From assembly GCA_030588275.1 (NCBI GenBank), contig JAUUYJ010000014.1, positions 1-18,431 of the forward strand: a DNA stretch of 18,431 nucleotides, given 5' to 3'. Below the pieces are notes generated by a model that made no database searches, was not told the origin of the DNA, and saw nothing but the letters and a program-made list of their open reading frames with translations. This DNA comes from Candidatus Zixiibacteriota bacterium. Its GTDB lineage: Bacteria > Zixibacteria > MSB-5A5 > GN15 > JAAZOE01. This document shows, piece after piece, positions 6,647-15,200 of the stretch. Numbering within the stretch: position 1 is the stretch's first letter; every line of letters begins with the position of its first letter. Both the position numbers and the translations under genes were made by a program.

Positions 6647-8869
6647 TTACGCTTTTTTCTTCAGAGAATGTCCCGTTGCCAATCCGAAAATAAATAGCAC
6701 CAGAACCAATATCCCCAAGGCAAAGATCGTGTCACCGGGTGCTCGCATCCACTTCAGCACCGTAATCGTTGGCGAATATAAGAATTCGCTGGAACGAGCG
6801 TACCAGTAGCCTTTGTCAACCGAAGCATATGTCTGCATAAACCCAATTGGAAGCAGACTTAGAAGTACCATTAGCGACAAACCACCGTTAATTGCCCAGA
6901 ACGAGAATTTAATTATCTTGTCGTTCCAGTCGTCGCGAACATACAGCACCCGAAGGCAGAATAGCATCAATCCCAACCCCAGCATGCCGTACACACCAAA
7001 TAGCGCGGTGTGGGCATGAACCGCAGTCGTGTTAAGACCCTGCATATAATACAAAGCGATCGGAGGATTAATCATAAAGCCAAACAGACCGGCTCCAACC
7101 ATATTCCAAAAAGCGACCGCGACAAAGAAATAGATCGGCCACTTATATTTATCGGCCCAGTTAGCGGCCCGTGACAGGCGGATATTTTCCCATGCTTCAA
7201 AACCGATAATCGTCAACGGCGCAACCTCAAGCGCGGAGAAGACCGAACCCAATGCCATAATCGCAGTCGGCGTCCCGGAAAAATACAGGTGATGCAAGGT
7301 TCCGATAATACCACCGGTCAAAAAGATCGTAGTCGAGAAAATAACGGCAGAGCTGGCACTTTTTAGTTTCACCAAATGCAGTTTGGCAAACAGGAATGCG
7401 ATAACCGCTGTGGCAAAGACTTCAAAGAATCCTTCGACCCAAAGGTGGACAACCCACCAACGCCAATATTCGACAACCGAAAGATGGGTATTTTTTCCCC
7501 ACATCAAACCGGCCAGGTAAAACCCACCGATCGCCACTACCGAAATCAAGAACATGCTCAACAGATGCTTTTGCTGATGATCAGACTTAATCGCCGGAAT
7601 GATACAGCGTCCAACCAAAAAGACCCAGATTAACAGACCAGCCGACAATGCGATCTGCCAGACCCGTCCCAGATCAACATACTCATACCCCTGATGACCA
7701 AAGTAGAACCAGGCGTCTCCATCAAGGTAACCCATAACCGACAACCATTCACCGGTTAATGATCCGAGGACGACAACAACCAACGCCCCCAATAGGACAT
7801 TAACACCAAGCCTTTGGAATTTTGGTTCAAAGCCGGAGGCCAAATGTGCAATAAACAACCCAGCCGCCAACCACGACGTTGCGATCCAGAAAATACCAAG
7901 TTGAGTATGCCAGGTTCGAGCGACCACATACGGAAGCCACTTTGCCACCGGGATACCGTAAAAACCATGCCCCTCGACACCGTAATGGGCAATTATCACC
8001 CCCAGCCCCATTTGCAATAGAAACAGTCCGGCTACAACCCAAAAATATTTAATCGTTGCCATCTGCGAGGGAGTTGCCTTAAAGGACACCAGCGGATCTT
8101 CGGTCGGTATCTCGTCTGAAATGGAATCATGCTTTTGACGAACATAATATACTACCAAGAGCGAGATTCCGGCCAGCAGAGTCAAGATCGAAAAGCCGGT
8201 CCAGATAATCGAATCGCTGGTTGGCTTATTATCAATCAACGGCTCATGCGGCCAGTTGCTGGTATAGGTAATGTTGTCATCAATCCGGTTGGTCGATGCC
8301 GCCCACGATGACCAGAAAAAGAATGATGCCAACTGCCTCATGCTTTCTTTATCACGAACCGTATTCGGCGGGATGGCATACTCCTCATGACCATTCATGA
8401 AGACATCCTGATAATGAAGCAGGTTAGACTCAAACGCCAGCTTCCGCACCGGATCCAGGATTATTTGATCAAGGTTAGCATCATAGCTATTGGTTCGCAT
8501 CAAGCTTTTAAGACGCTCGCGGAGAGCGGCCTGCTTTTCGGCATGGATATGGTTGTAATCCTGATCGAAATCTGCCTGTGCCCAATAGTTTAGAATAAAG
8601 ATGCATTCTCGATGCAACCAATCGGCCGACCAATCAGGAGCGACATAACTACCATGCCCCCAGATCGAACCAAGCTCCATTCCACCCATCGCCTGCCAAA
8701 CATTTTGACCGGTGCTGATCGCCCCGGATGGGATCATGGTCTGACCATCGGAGGTAACGACTTCACTCGGGATCGGTGGTTTTTCGTGATAAATTTTGTA
8801 CCCGGCCCAGCCGAGAATTGTAAATGAAATAATCACGACCGCTATAAAAGCAACCCACAACTTTTTCAT
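6647..8869 (-). CDS. norB: Quinol-dependent nitric oxide reductase (qNOR)
   Basis: A 740-residue inner-membrane enzyme that reduces two NO to N2O with quinol electrons. It has the qNOR layout: a first membrane helix, a periplasmic domain of ~200 residues, then a 12-13 helix haem-copper-type core. FeB ligands are H475 (HLWVEG), H526 and H527 (TLHHLYFSG), with E479; H618 and H620 (HAHTALFG) match the haem-ligand region. With a constant offset of 33, the residues I recall as the quinol site in Geobacillus qNOR (H328, E332, F336, D746) correspond to H295, E299, F303 and D713, all conserved. This argues for a true qNOR and against a nitric oxide dismutase. A weak AGGA lies before ATG 8869. No norC or norQD is nearby; a lone qNOR fits NO detoxification or partial denitrification. 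Confidence 0.95.
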   Translation of the reverse strand: MKKLWVAFIAVVIISFTILGWAGYKIYHEKPPIPSEVVTSDGQTMIPSGAISTGQNVWQAMGGMELGSIWGHGSYVAPDWSADWLHRECIFILNYWAQADFDQDYNHIHAEKQAALRERLKSLMRTNSYDANLDQIILDPVRKLAFESNLLHYQDVFMNGHEEYAIPPNTVRDKESMRQLASFFFWSSWAASTNRIDDNITYTSNWPHEPLIDNKPTSDSIIWTGFSILTLLAGISLLVVYYVRQKHDSISDEIPTEDPLVSFKATPSQMATIKYFWVVAGLFLLQMGLGVIIAHYGVEGHGFYGIPVAKWLPYVVARTWHTQLGIFWIATSWLAAGLFIAHLASGFEPKFQRLGVNVLLGALVVVVLGSLTGEWLSVMGYLDGDAWFYFGHQGYEYVDLGRVWQIALSAGLLIWVFLVGRCIIPAIKSDHQQKHLLSMFLISVVAIGGFYLAGLMWGKNTHLSVVEYWRWWVVHLWVEGFFEVFATAVIAFLFAKLHLVKLKSASSAVIFSTTIFLTGGIIGTLHHLYFSGTPTAIMALGSVFSALEVAPLTIIGFEAWENIRLSRAANWADKYKWPIYFFVAVAFWNMVGAGLFGFMINPPIALYYMQGLNTTAVHAHTALFGVYGMLGLGLMLFCLRVLYVRDDWNDKIIKFSFWAINGGLSLMVLLSLLPIGFMQTYASVDKGYWYARSSEFLYSPTITVLKWMRAPGDTIFALGILVLVLFIFGLATGHSLKKKA

Positions 8870-9327
8870 ATTTTCCTACTTCCTTTCTTTGCTACCGACT
8901 CGTTGATTTTTTCTACTGGTTCATTTTTTTATATTCTCACCACTGCCATAACTCGGTATTAGTTTTGAAGACCCGCCAAACCATAGGAGTACTTAGCTTT
9001 CTCAATTCACGCAAAAAATTCAATTGATACCTGCTCTTTTATTCGCCGTTTTCAAAACTATCAGGGGCTAATTTAACCCATAAAATAAGCTTGTCAATAC
9101 GTTTGTGTCATTTGGCCACTTGATATCTAAATCTGAGTTTTTTCATCAATCGACTGTTAAACGATTATACAGTTTCGCGTTAAAGGGAGTCTGAACTGTA
9201 CATTCAGACATAATCTACCATTTTCCCCTTTGAGAAATTGAAATATATACTATTTTGGACGTAGTAACCTACTATAATATTTTGTAATCGCTTTTTCGTC
9301 GGCGCCATGACAAATATGGAGGTTTTT
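8870..9327. other. 458-bp divergent intergenic region, norB / metalloprotease
   Basis: No protein-like frame was found. The half nearest norB is A/T-rich and includes a possible minus-strand -10 (TATAAA) with no convincing -35. No TTGAT-N4-ATCAA (FNR/DNR) site was seen. The strongest element is a dyad at 9189-9209. Confidence 0.5.
9189..9209. promoter_or_regulatory. Dyad in the norB/protease divergent region, candidate operator
   Basis: GTCTGAA (9189-9195) and TTCAGAC (9203-9209) are perfect 7-bp arms separated by 7 bp. The spacing suits a dimeric regulator contacting one face of the helix. It is 119 bp upstream of the protease start codon and 320 bp from norB, so the protease is the more likely target. 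Confidence 0.4.
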
Positions 9328-11730
9328 ATGTATTCCTCACGCTTGCTCTCCCCAATAATTTTCCTCTGTCTTTTTGCCCTGACCTTTTCAGAAAGCTTAC
9401 CGGCGGCTGATGGAGATGCTCTAAGGTTAGATGGGGGGAGAACTCCGGCGAACATTGTGAGCATGGATGCCAACTTGTCTGAATTTTCAGTCCTCGACCT
9501 GGATGTTCCGGCCTTACTATCTGAGGCGCAGTCCGGATCGGTCAATCTAATCTGGGGCGACTCAGTTGTCCAGATCAGTTTAGAGCCAAGCAATCTTTGG
9601 GTCGATGGTATGGTCCCGATGCTTAATGATGGTGAAAAAGAGTTTCCTGCAGATGTCGCCATCCCGTTTCCATTCAAGGGTCATATAGTAGGACAGCCGG
9701 ATAATGATGTGCGCTTGACATTTAGCGGCGACCTGTCCTGGATCAGCGGGCAGATCGCCAACGGGGAGGAAATTTATATTATTCATCCTCGCCCCGTTGC
9801 CCAGTCAAAATCAGGGTTGAGCGAACATTATGTTTATAAAAGCTGTGCCGTTGAAATGCCGGCTGGAATCTGCGGAACAGTCACCGAGGCGATCAAATCT
9901 CCGGATAACATGGCCGCCTACGATCCAAACGAATCCACCCGGATTTTAAAAATCGTCTTTCATGCCGATGCTGAGTATTACAATCTGGACCCGAACGGAT
10001 GGTATTCATGGATGATCGCCCAGGTTAACGGAGTCGAAGCGATCTTCAAACGAGATATTGATCTCGAATTTAATATAACCGGAGCGGGAGCGTATGTAAA
10101 TACCAACAATCAGCCGGTTTCATCGCTTAACCCAACAACCCTATTATCCCAACTTCAAGAAGCCTTTGCAACTGCAGCCGGCCCATCACAAAGACACATC
10201 GTCCATTTGATTTCAGGAAAAAATCTTAACGGTGACACGCTCGGGATAGCCCGGCAGGCAAGCACCGGTCGTTGTGCAGGATATTCTATATCTCAACAGG
10301 GATACGAGGCGTACTCGACCAAACTCATCTGCGCCCACGAACTGGCCCACAATCTGTCGGCCACTCATGAGGATGGCGCCATTGAATTTAGCTGGATTCC
10401 GGGTTGCTTTTGGGAGCAGTACACCATCATGCAAGCCGCCCAGATAAACCCGATCTGTATGATGGATCATTTTTCACCGGCTAATATCGCCAACATGGAG
10501 TCTTTTGACAATCGCATACCGTATAACACCCCACCTGAGTTGACCATTAAAATCAACGACGGATCAGGATATGCAAGAAACCCTGATGTGTTCATAGGTG
10601 CCAAAATGTACGGGTGGTACGGCACACCCTTTTTTATTGCCATCGCCAATTTACCGGAAATGTACAGCTATGAAGACTGTCACTCTATCAATGATGTTTT
10701 GCCCTGGCCGATGAATGAAGTTAGAGGGATTGGTAAAGGTGTTGAATGGTCACTACCGGGAAGCGACGGGCCAAAGATTATTTTATATTCCTGCTACGGC
10801 GTGCTTGATAATATAACAATGGTTCGGGACACAGTCATCCTCGACCGCGTCGCACCATCGGCGGTAGCCGGACCAGTATCAATGTCTCACAATGTTGGCC
10901 TATGTTCAAGTCGAGATAAAATTGTTATGATCTGGAATCCTGCCACCGATGCGACCAGCGGAATCAACGGTTACTCATATTCGTGGAGCGAAGGTGCCAC
11001 AGCTGAACCTGATGGCATTATAGAATTGGATCATTTGACCTCAGGGATAACCAGTCCTCCTATGCTGGCAGGTGAATGGTACTTCAATATTAGGGCTATC
11101 GACAAGGCTGGTTGGATTGGCCCGACCTCTTCAGGGGGGCCATACATAATTGATCCAATCGCCGCTCCAACGGTTTTGAATTCGTCCGCCGACACGGTTG
11201 AATCGGGAATCAGTTTTACGATTAGCTGGGATGAAACTCCAAACGCCACCTTCTACGGTCTCTTTGAAAATGGGACAAACATATACAATGGAGATGGGAC
11301 CGACACCAGCTTGATTCGGGCTCAGGAAGGTGAATATCTGTATGAGCTGAAAGCGTGCAACTCCTGCGGATGCGTTAAAGCAAAGCATTCTAAAACGGTA
11401 TTTGTACTGACCCCAACTGATGTCGAGGAGTCTGACTTTGGTTCTCTCCCCACAGTTTTGTCACTAAGTCAAAATTATCCCAACCCTTTCAATCCCGACA
11501 CCCGGATCGAATTTGCACTACCCCGGTCATCATTTGTCAGGCTTGAAATTTCTAATATTGTCGGTCGGCAAATTAGAACGCTGGTCAACCAAAGGTTAAG
11601 CGCCGGTCACAAAGCGGTTGTCTGGGACGGTCGGGATAATAGCGGCAAGACAGTATCATCCGGAATCTTTCTCTATCGTCTTGAAACTGACTATGGAATA
11701 GAGACCAAAAAGATGGTGCTACTCAAGTAG
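9328..11730 (+). CDS. Secreted metzincin (M12B-like) metalloprotease with Por/FlgD-type sorting domain
   Basis: An 800-residue protein. It has a signal peptide (residues 1 to ~27, ending around FSESLPAADG) and a propeptide-like region to ~190. The zinc-protease domain contains HELAHNLSATH (H337, E338, H341, H347) and a Met-turn ICMMDHFS about 40 residues later. The usual metzincin Gly of HExxHxxGxxH is Ser here. Two Ig/FN3-like domains follow (about 505-610 and 615-695). A C-terminal ~85-residue domain begins QNYPNPFNPDTRIEFALP and ends GIFLYRLET...KKMVLLK, the FlgD-like sorting domain common in FCB-group secreted proteins. ATG 9328 is chosen over 9307 because GGAGG (9318-9322) is 5 nt upstream and the signal starts there. 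Substrate is unknown. Transcription ends at the shared hairpin at 11778-11810. Confidence 0.9.
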   Translation: MYSSRLLSPIIFLCLFALTFSESLPAADGDALRLDGGRTPANIVSMDANLSEFSVLDLDVPALLSEAQSGSVNLIWGDSVVQISLEPSNLWVDGMVPMLNDGEKEFPADVAIPFPFKGHIVGQPDNDVRLTFSGDLSWISGQIANGEEIYIIHPRPVAQSKSGLSEHYVYKSCAVEMPAGICGTVTEAIKSPDNMAAYDPNESTRILKIVFHADAEYYNLDPNGWYSWMIAQVNGVEAIFKRDIDLEFNITGAGAYVNTNNQPVSSLNPTTLLSQLQEAFATAAGPSQRHIVHLISGKNLNGDTLGIARQASTGRCAGYSISQQGYEAYSTKLICAHELAHNLSATHEDGAIEFSWIPGCFWEQYTIMQAAQINPICMMDHFSPANIANMESFDNRIPYNTPPELTIKINDGSGYARNPDVFIGAKMYGWYGTPFFIAIANLPEMYSYEDCHSINDVLPWPMNEVRGIGKGVEWSLPGSDGPKIILYSCYGVLDNITMVRDTVILDRVAPSAVAGPVSMSHNVGLCSSRDKIVMIWNPATDATSGINGYSYSWSEGATAEPDGIIELDHLTSGITSPPMLAGEWYFNIRAIDKAGWIGPTSSGGPYIIDPIAAPTVLNSSADTVESGISFTISWDETPNATFYGLFENGTNIYNGDGTDTSLIRAQEGEYLYELKACNSCGCVKAKHSKTVFVLTPTDVEESDFGSLPTVLSLSQNYPNPFNPDTRIEFALPRSSFVRLEISNIVGRQIRTLVNQRLSAGHKAVVWDGRDNSGKTVSSGIFLYRLETDYGIETKKMVLLK

Positions 11731-11777
11731 GCCACAGGAATATTACCATTCTGAGATGGTGTTGTTAATTGTTGAAC

Positions 11778-11810
11778 AACTAAGGGCGGACCGTTGGTCC
11801 GCCCTTAGTT
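11778..11810. terminator. Hairpin shared by convergent protease and tautomerase genes
   Basis: AACTAAGGGCGGACC (11778-11792) and GGTCCGCCCTTAGTT (11796-11810) form a perfect 15-bp, GC-rich stem with a 3-nt loop, midway between the two convergent stops. U-tracts are weak on both sides, but stem strength and position support bidirectional termination. A second short inverted repeat, GTTGTT/AACAAC (11761-11780), abuts it. Confidence 0.75.
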
Positions 11811-11836
11811 TAGAAAACTTGAATATTACAAACTGA

Positions 11837-12058
11837 TCAGGCCGTTCCTGCCGCGATCGCCTTGACATCCTCAACGGTAATCGCCTTACCGCCGATTCCC
11901 CAGGCACCACTTTTGACCTCATCAATTATAACCCATGTAACACCACGCATATTTTCTCCTTCAACGGAGACCATCGCGTCGGTCACTTTTTGGATCATCT
12001 CTTTTTTTTGAGATTCATTAAAGACACCCTCAATAATCTTGATATTTACCATTGGCAT
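11837..12058 (-). CDS. 4-oxalocrotonate tautomerase-like protein
   Basis: A 73-residue subunit of the 4-OT/DmpI family. Removal of Met1 exposes the catalytic Pro1 (MPMVNIKIIEG), followed by the beta-alpha-beta fold and MRGVTWVIIDEVKSGAWGIGG, with the family Arg at position 37 of the processed chain. Family members are small oligomers that tautomerise enol/keto acids in aromatic degradation, but many have other or unknown substrates; no catabolic genes are nearby. AAGGAG precedes ATG by 8 nt. It lies 91 bp downstream of the kinase gene on the same strand and could be co-transcribed or have its own weak promoter; the gap also holds a 6-bp hairpin with a GAAA loop. Confidence 0.85.
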   Translation of the reverse strand: MPMVNIKIIEGVFNESQKKEMIQKVTDAMVSVEGENMRGVTWVIIDEVKSGAWGIGGKAITVEDVKAIAAGTA

Positions 12059-12149
12059 TTATGACGCTCCTTTCAAACCGAGGTTTCCCTCAGGTGAAGT
12101 TTTTTGTGAATTCCTCTTAAATCGAAATTCAACAAAGATTGATGTTATG

Positions 12150-14819
12150 TTACCTGTTGTTCTCAATCGCCACATCCCAGTTTTTAATCATCACAACCGT
12201 TGTCTTAGCTGAATTTTGTGGCACCTGATTTACCAAAAATCGTTGGCCATCAGAGGTCACATCATAAACCGTTCCCGGTCGCGATCCATTAACCTCAAAC
12301 AATTTCTCAACCCGGCCCACTCTAAAGGTCTGTCCAGACCCATCCACTTCCGCTGACATGATCTCATCTTCATTACTTAAATAAAACAGCTCTTTGCCAT
12401 CACCCCGCCATAGAGGACGATCACCTTCGTTGGTCGAGACCTGCCACTTACTACCCGGTCCAGGAAATTGCGTAACATAAACTTGCTGCACTCCAGTTTC
12501 ATCAGACACGTAGGCGATCCACCTGCCATCAGGCGAAATAGTCGGATCATACTCATTAAAGGGCGTACTTATAAACGCGTATGGCTCACTGTCCTTTGAC
12601 AGTAGAATAACCCAAATATCGGCTTGAGACTTGGCATCTTCTCTAACGAAAAATATGCTCTTTCCATCCAGCGACCAGCTTCGGGGCCATAGTGCCAGAT
12701 CATGTTCATAGATAAGCTCTATCTGACCAAGCCCGGAAACGTTCTTGATATAGATGCCATTCTTACCGGATCGATCTGAAGAAAACGCAATTTGCTTACC
12801 ATCCGGTGACCATATCAACGACAAATCAGATGTCGAATCGAATGTGAATCTTGTTTTTATCCCTCGGCTTATATCATATGTCCAGATATCGGTGTTGGAA
12901 TTGGCCGCATCATGTATACTTAAAGCTATAAACTGCTCGTCCGGAGAAAATTTTTGTGAGTATTGAATTTCCTGCTGGCCAAGTGAATCAAGAACCGACC
13001 CGGCCCGATCCATTAAAAGCAACTGCGACCCAATATTCAATTCGCCCGAGCGGTAAAGGATCAATCCATTAGTTGACGCGGTAAAGACCGAACGACTCCA
13101 ACCGTTTAGGTAAGTAATGTTCTCAGCGATAGGAAAAGCATCTCCGGTCAACTCAAGCGCGTCAACATCAAATGGGTGCGCCATCAGAGAGGCCTCTCTT
13201 TGATAGAGGATATATCCGTTGGCATAATTGACCGTGGAACGAGCCGGGATGATCCTCTCAAAGCTATCTGCGTCTAAAGAACCGAGGCAGATAGCATCAT
13301 TTTCTCCTCCGGCACCGGACCCGGTCCGAGCATAAAAGAGAAAGTGATTACCGTCTGGCAAAAATTTTACCCAGCGGTGGGTTTTGTCTGATTTAGCAGA
13401 GTCCAATGTTGTAATTGGAGCAGATTCACCACCGGCTGCCGAAACTTTGTGAATAACTCCATTGTACGTTGGAGTAAATAATATTATATCGTCCTGATTC
13501 CAGCTCCCATCTCGTCCGGAGGGCGCATCGCATATCGTTAAGGTCGGTCCACCGGTTGCAAGTATCTTCTTTAGTTTACCGTCTGCAAAAAAAGCAATAT
13601 AACGACTGTCAGCTGACCAAAAGGGAAGGAATGCATCTTCGGTTCCCGGCAACGGTAATGCGGCCAGGGAATTTAGAGGTCTAACCCACAGTTGAGTTTT
13701 TTTGGATAGTGTATCCAACGAAACGAAGGCAAGATTAAGACCATCAGGTGAAATTGAGAGCCCCCCCCCGGCGAAGTCATCAAATTCATTACCCTCCGGA
13801 GCAAGAACATGCGCCTTAAGAACTTGTTTAGGTTCTGACAATTGTTCCCAGAGAAAAAAGCCTGAGACTCCAGCCAGCATAAAAAACAGAACAGCTATGC
13901 CCCAAGCGGTCCATTCACGCGTTTTTCTTTTTCTGGATTTTACCGCTGGCAGACCGATTTGTGACCCACCTTCTGAGACCCATTTTAACGAGCGCTTTAA
14001 ATCTCCTGCCGACTGCCATCGTTGATCTGGATCTTTGGCCAAACATTGATTGATAACCTGTTCCAGCATCGGCGGTACCAAAGGTTGAATTTCAGATGCC
14101 GAGCGCGGCTTCTCTTTCATAATGGAAGCGATCAGGCTGGCCTGTGACGCACCCTTGAACGCTTTAATACCGGTCGCCATTTCATACAGTAAAATGCCAA
14201 ATGAAAATATATCTGAACGGGAATCCGCCTCTTTCCCCTCAAGCTGTTCGGGGGCCATATACTGCATCGTCCCAACAATCGTCCCGGCCCCGGTCAATGG
14301 TGTCGATTGGGTAATCGTTGCCTGATCGTGGCCATTTTCATCGATCTGAATTTTAGCCAATCCAAAATCAAGAAGCTTCGCCCCGTTTTTTGTCAGCATA
14401 ACATTGGCTGGCTTCAGGTCGCGATGGACTAAATTTTGGCGATGCGCTTTTTCCAAAGCATCTGCTATCTGAATCCCAATGGCGACAACTTCGTCGGTTG
14501 GCATCGGCCCTTTTTTTAGCCGCTCCGCCACCGTCTCTCCCTCGATAAACTCCATCACGAGATAGTCAAGGTTTTCATCTTTGCCGATATCATAAAGGAT
14601 GCAAATATGAGGATGATTCAGGCTGGAAATCGATTTCGCCTCACGCTCAAACCGCTCTCTGAAATCGGGTAGCCCTGCCACATGGGTAGGTAAAATTTTG
14701 ATCGCCACCGTTCTTTCGAGACGGGTATCAGTCGCTTTGTAAACCTCCCCCATCCCACCGGCACCGGCCTGCTCGATTATTTCATACGGCCCTAATTTTC
14801 TTCCAGCCTCAAAGGTCAT
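12150..14819 (-). CDS. Membrane Ser/Thr protein kinase with PD40 (TolB-like) propeller
   Basis: An 889-residue protein. The N-terminal Hanks-type kinase (12-280) has an intact active site: glycine loop GAGGMGEV (19-26), Lys41 in VAIKIL, Glu60, HRDLKPAN with D134, DFG with D151, APE at 189-191 and DIFSFG. A Lys/Arg-rich juxtamembrane stretch (294-302) and one membrane helix (~305-324) follow. The C-terminal ~560 residues, predicted outside the membrane, form a propeller of PD40 repeats (SISPDGLNLAF, WSADSRYIAF, WSPDGKQIAFSSDRSG, WSLDGKSIFF, ISPDGRWIAYVSDE, WRGDGKELFYLS). The layout suggests a sensor binding an extracytoplasmic partner and phosphorylating cytoplasmic targets; both are unknown. 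SD GGGGAG is 6 nt before ATG. Gly351-353 are encoded by nine consecutive Gs. Confidence 0.93.
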   Translation of the reverse strand: MTFEAGRKLGPYEIIEQAGAGGMGEVYKATDTRLERTVAIKILPTHVAGLPDFRERFEREAKSISSLNHPHICILYDIGKDENLDYLVMEFIEGETVAERLKKGPMPTDEVVAIGIQIADALEKAHRQNLVHRDLKPANVMLTKNGAKLLDFGLAKIQIDENGHDQATITQSTPLTGAGTIVGTMQYMAPEQLEGKEADSRSDIFSFGILLYEMATGIKAFKGASQASLIASIMKEKPRSASEIQPLVPPMLEQVINQCLAKDPDQRWQSAGDLKRSLKWVSEGGSQIGLPAVKSRKRKTREWTAWGIAVLFFMLAGVSGFFLWEQLSEPKQVLKAHVLAPEGNEFDDFAGGGLSISPDGLNLAFVSLDTLSKKTQLWVRPLNSLAALPLPGTEDAFLPFWSADSRYIAFFADGKLKKILATGGPTLTICDAPSGRDGSWNQDDIILFTPTYNGVIHKVSAAGGESAPITTLDSAKSDKTHRWVKFLPDGNHFLFYARTGSGAGGENDAICLGSLDADSFERIIPARSTVNYANGYILYQREASLMAHPFDVDALELTGDAFPIAENITYLNGWSRSVFTASTNGLILYRSGELNIGSQLLLMDRAGSVLDSLGQQEIQYSQKFSPDEQFIALSIHDAANSNTDIWTYDISRGIKTRFTFDSTSDLSLIWSPDGKQIAFSSDRSGKNGIYIKNVSGLGQIELIYEHDLALWPRSWSLDGKSIFFVREDAKSQADIWVILLSKDSEPYAFISTPFNEYDPTISPDGRWIAYVSDETGVQQVYVTQFPGPGSKWQVSTNEGDRPLWRGDGKELFYLSNEDEIMSAEVDGSGQTFRVGRVEKLFEVNGSRPGTVYDVTSDGQRFLVNQVPQNSAKTTVVMIKNWDVAIENNR
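13761..13769 (-). repeat. G9 homopolymer inside the kinase gene
   Basis: Nine consecutive Cs on the plus strand read as GGG GGG GGG (Gly351-353) just after the membrane helix and before the first propeller repeat. A one-base slip would separate the kinase and membrane helix from the propeller. This could be a slippage-prone switch or simply chance. Confidence 0.6.
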
Positions 14820-15165
14820 ACCTTACTCCCCTAAAAATATCGCGAATTGCCAATTGTGTAAAAAATATTTTATATATCATGGACGCAAATAGCCCACAAT
14901 CAACTACGGACCTTAATTGCTGAAAAACAACTAAATATCGCGTTATTTTTAGTGGTTAAGTGACCGTAATGACCCTCTTCCGCCACCACCTGACCGACCA
15001 CTTTATTTTCAGTCTCTGATAAATGCCAATAACCCAAATCGGAAAATTTGCAACGGTAATGATCCGGTCGCACCAGGCTCTCTATCTCCGCCTTTGAGAC
15101 TAATTAACTCTTGAAAGGGAGGTAAAAATCGACTTTAGATATCTCTTTACCAGAGCTGTAATTGT
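14820..15165. other. Divergent intergenic region, kinase / FMN-barrel-like gene
   Basis: No protein-like frame is seen. It holds promoters at both ends (14871-14899 and 15166-15194). A 10-bp direct repeat AAATATCGCG occurs at 14835-14844 and 14933-14942 (98 bp apart), of unknown meaning. An SD-like GGGAGG near 15117 is not followed by a suitable start. Confidence 0.5.
14871..14899 (-). promoter_or_regulatory. Candidate kinase promoter
   Basis: On the minus strand, TTGTGG (14894-14899), a 17-bp spacer and TATATA (14871-14876) would start RNA near 14864. The leader of about 45 nt contains the GGGGAG SD. Both hexamers are imperfect and the area is A/T-rich. Confidence 0.4.
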
Positions 15166-15194
15166 TTGACATTCCCCGCACGGCCAAGTATAAT
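15166..15194 (+). promoter_or_regulatory. Full-consensus sigma-70 promoter giving a leaderless mRNA
   Basis: TTGACA (15166-15171), exactly 17 bp, then TATAAT (15189-15194): all 12 positions match consensus. ATG 15201 begins 7 nt after the -10 ends, where transcription should start, so the mRNA should have no leader. No SD is present. Confidence 0.85.
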
Positions 15195-15200
15195 GACACC

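Noticed and set aside
6647..8869. Nitric oxide dismutase (NOD) instead of qNOR
   Set aside because: The tandem FeB histidines, HLWVEG Glu and all four recalled quinol-site residues are conserved, as in qNOR.
9015..9135. FNR/DNR-type site (TTGAT-N4-ATCAA) upstream of norB
   Set aside because: Only half-sites (for example CAATTGATA and TTGATATCTAAATC) are present; neither has a proper second half.
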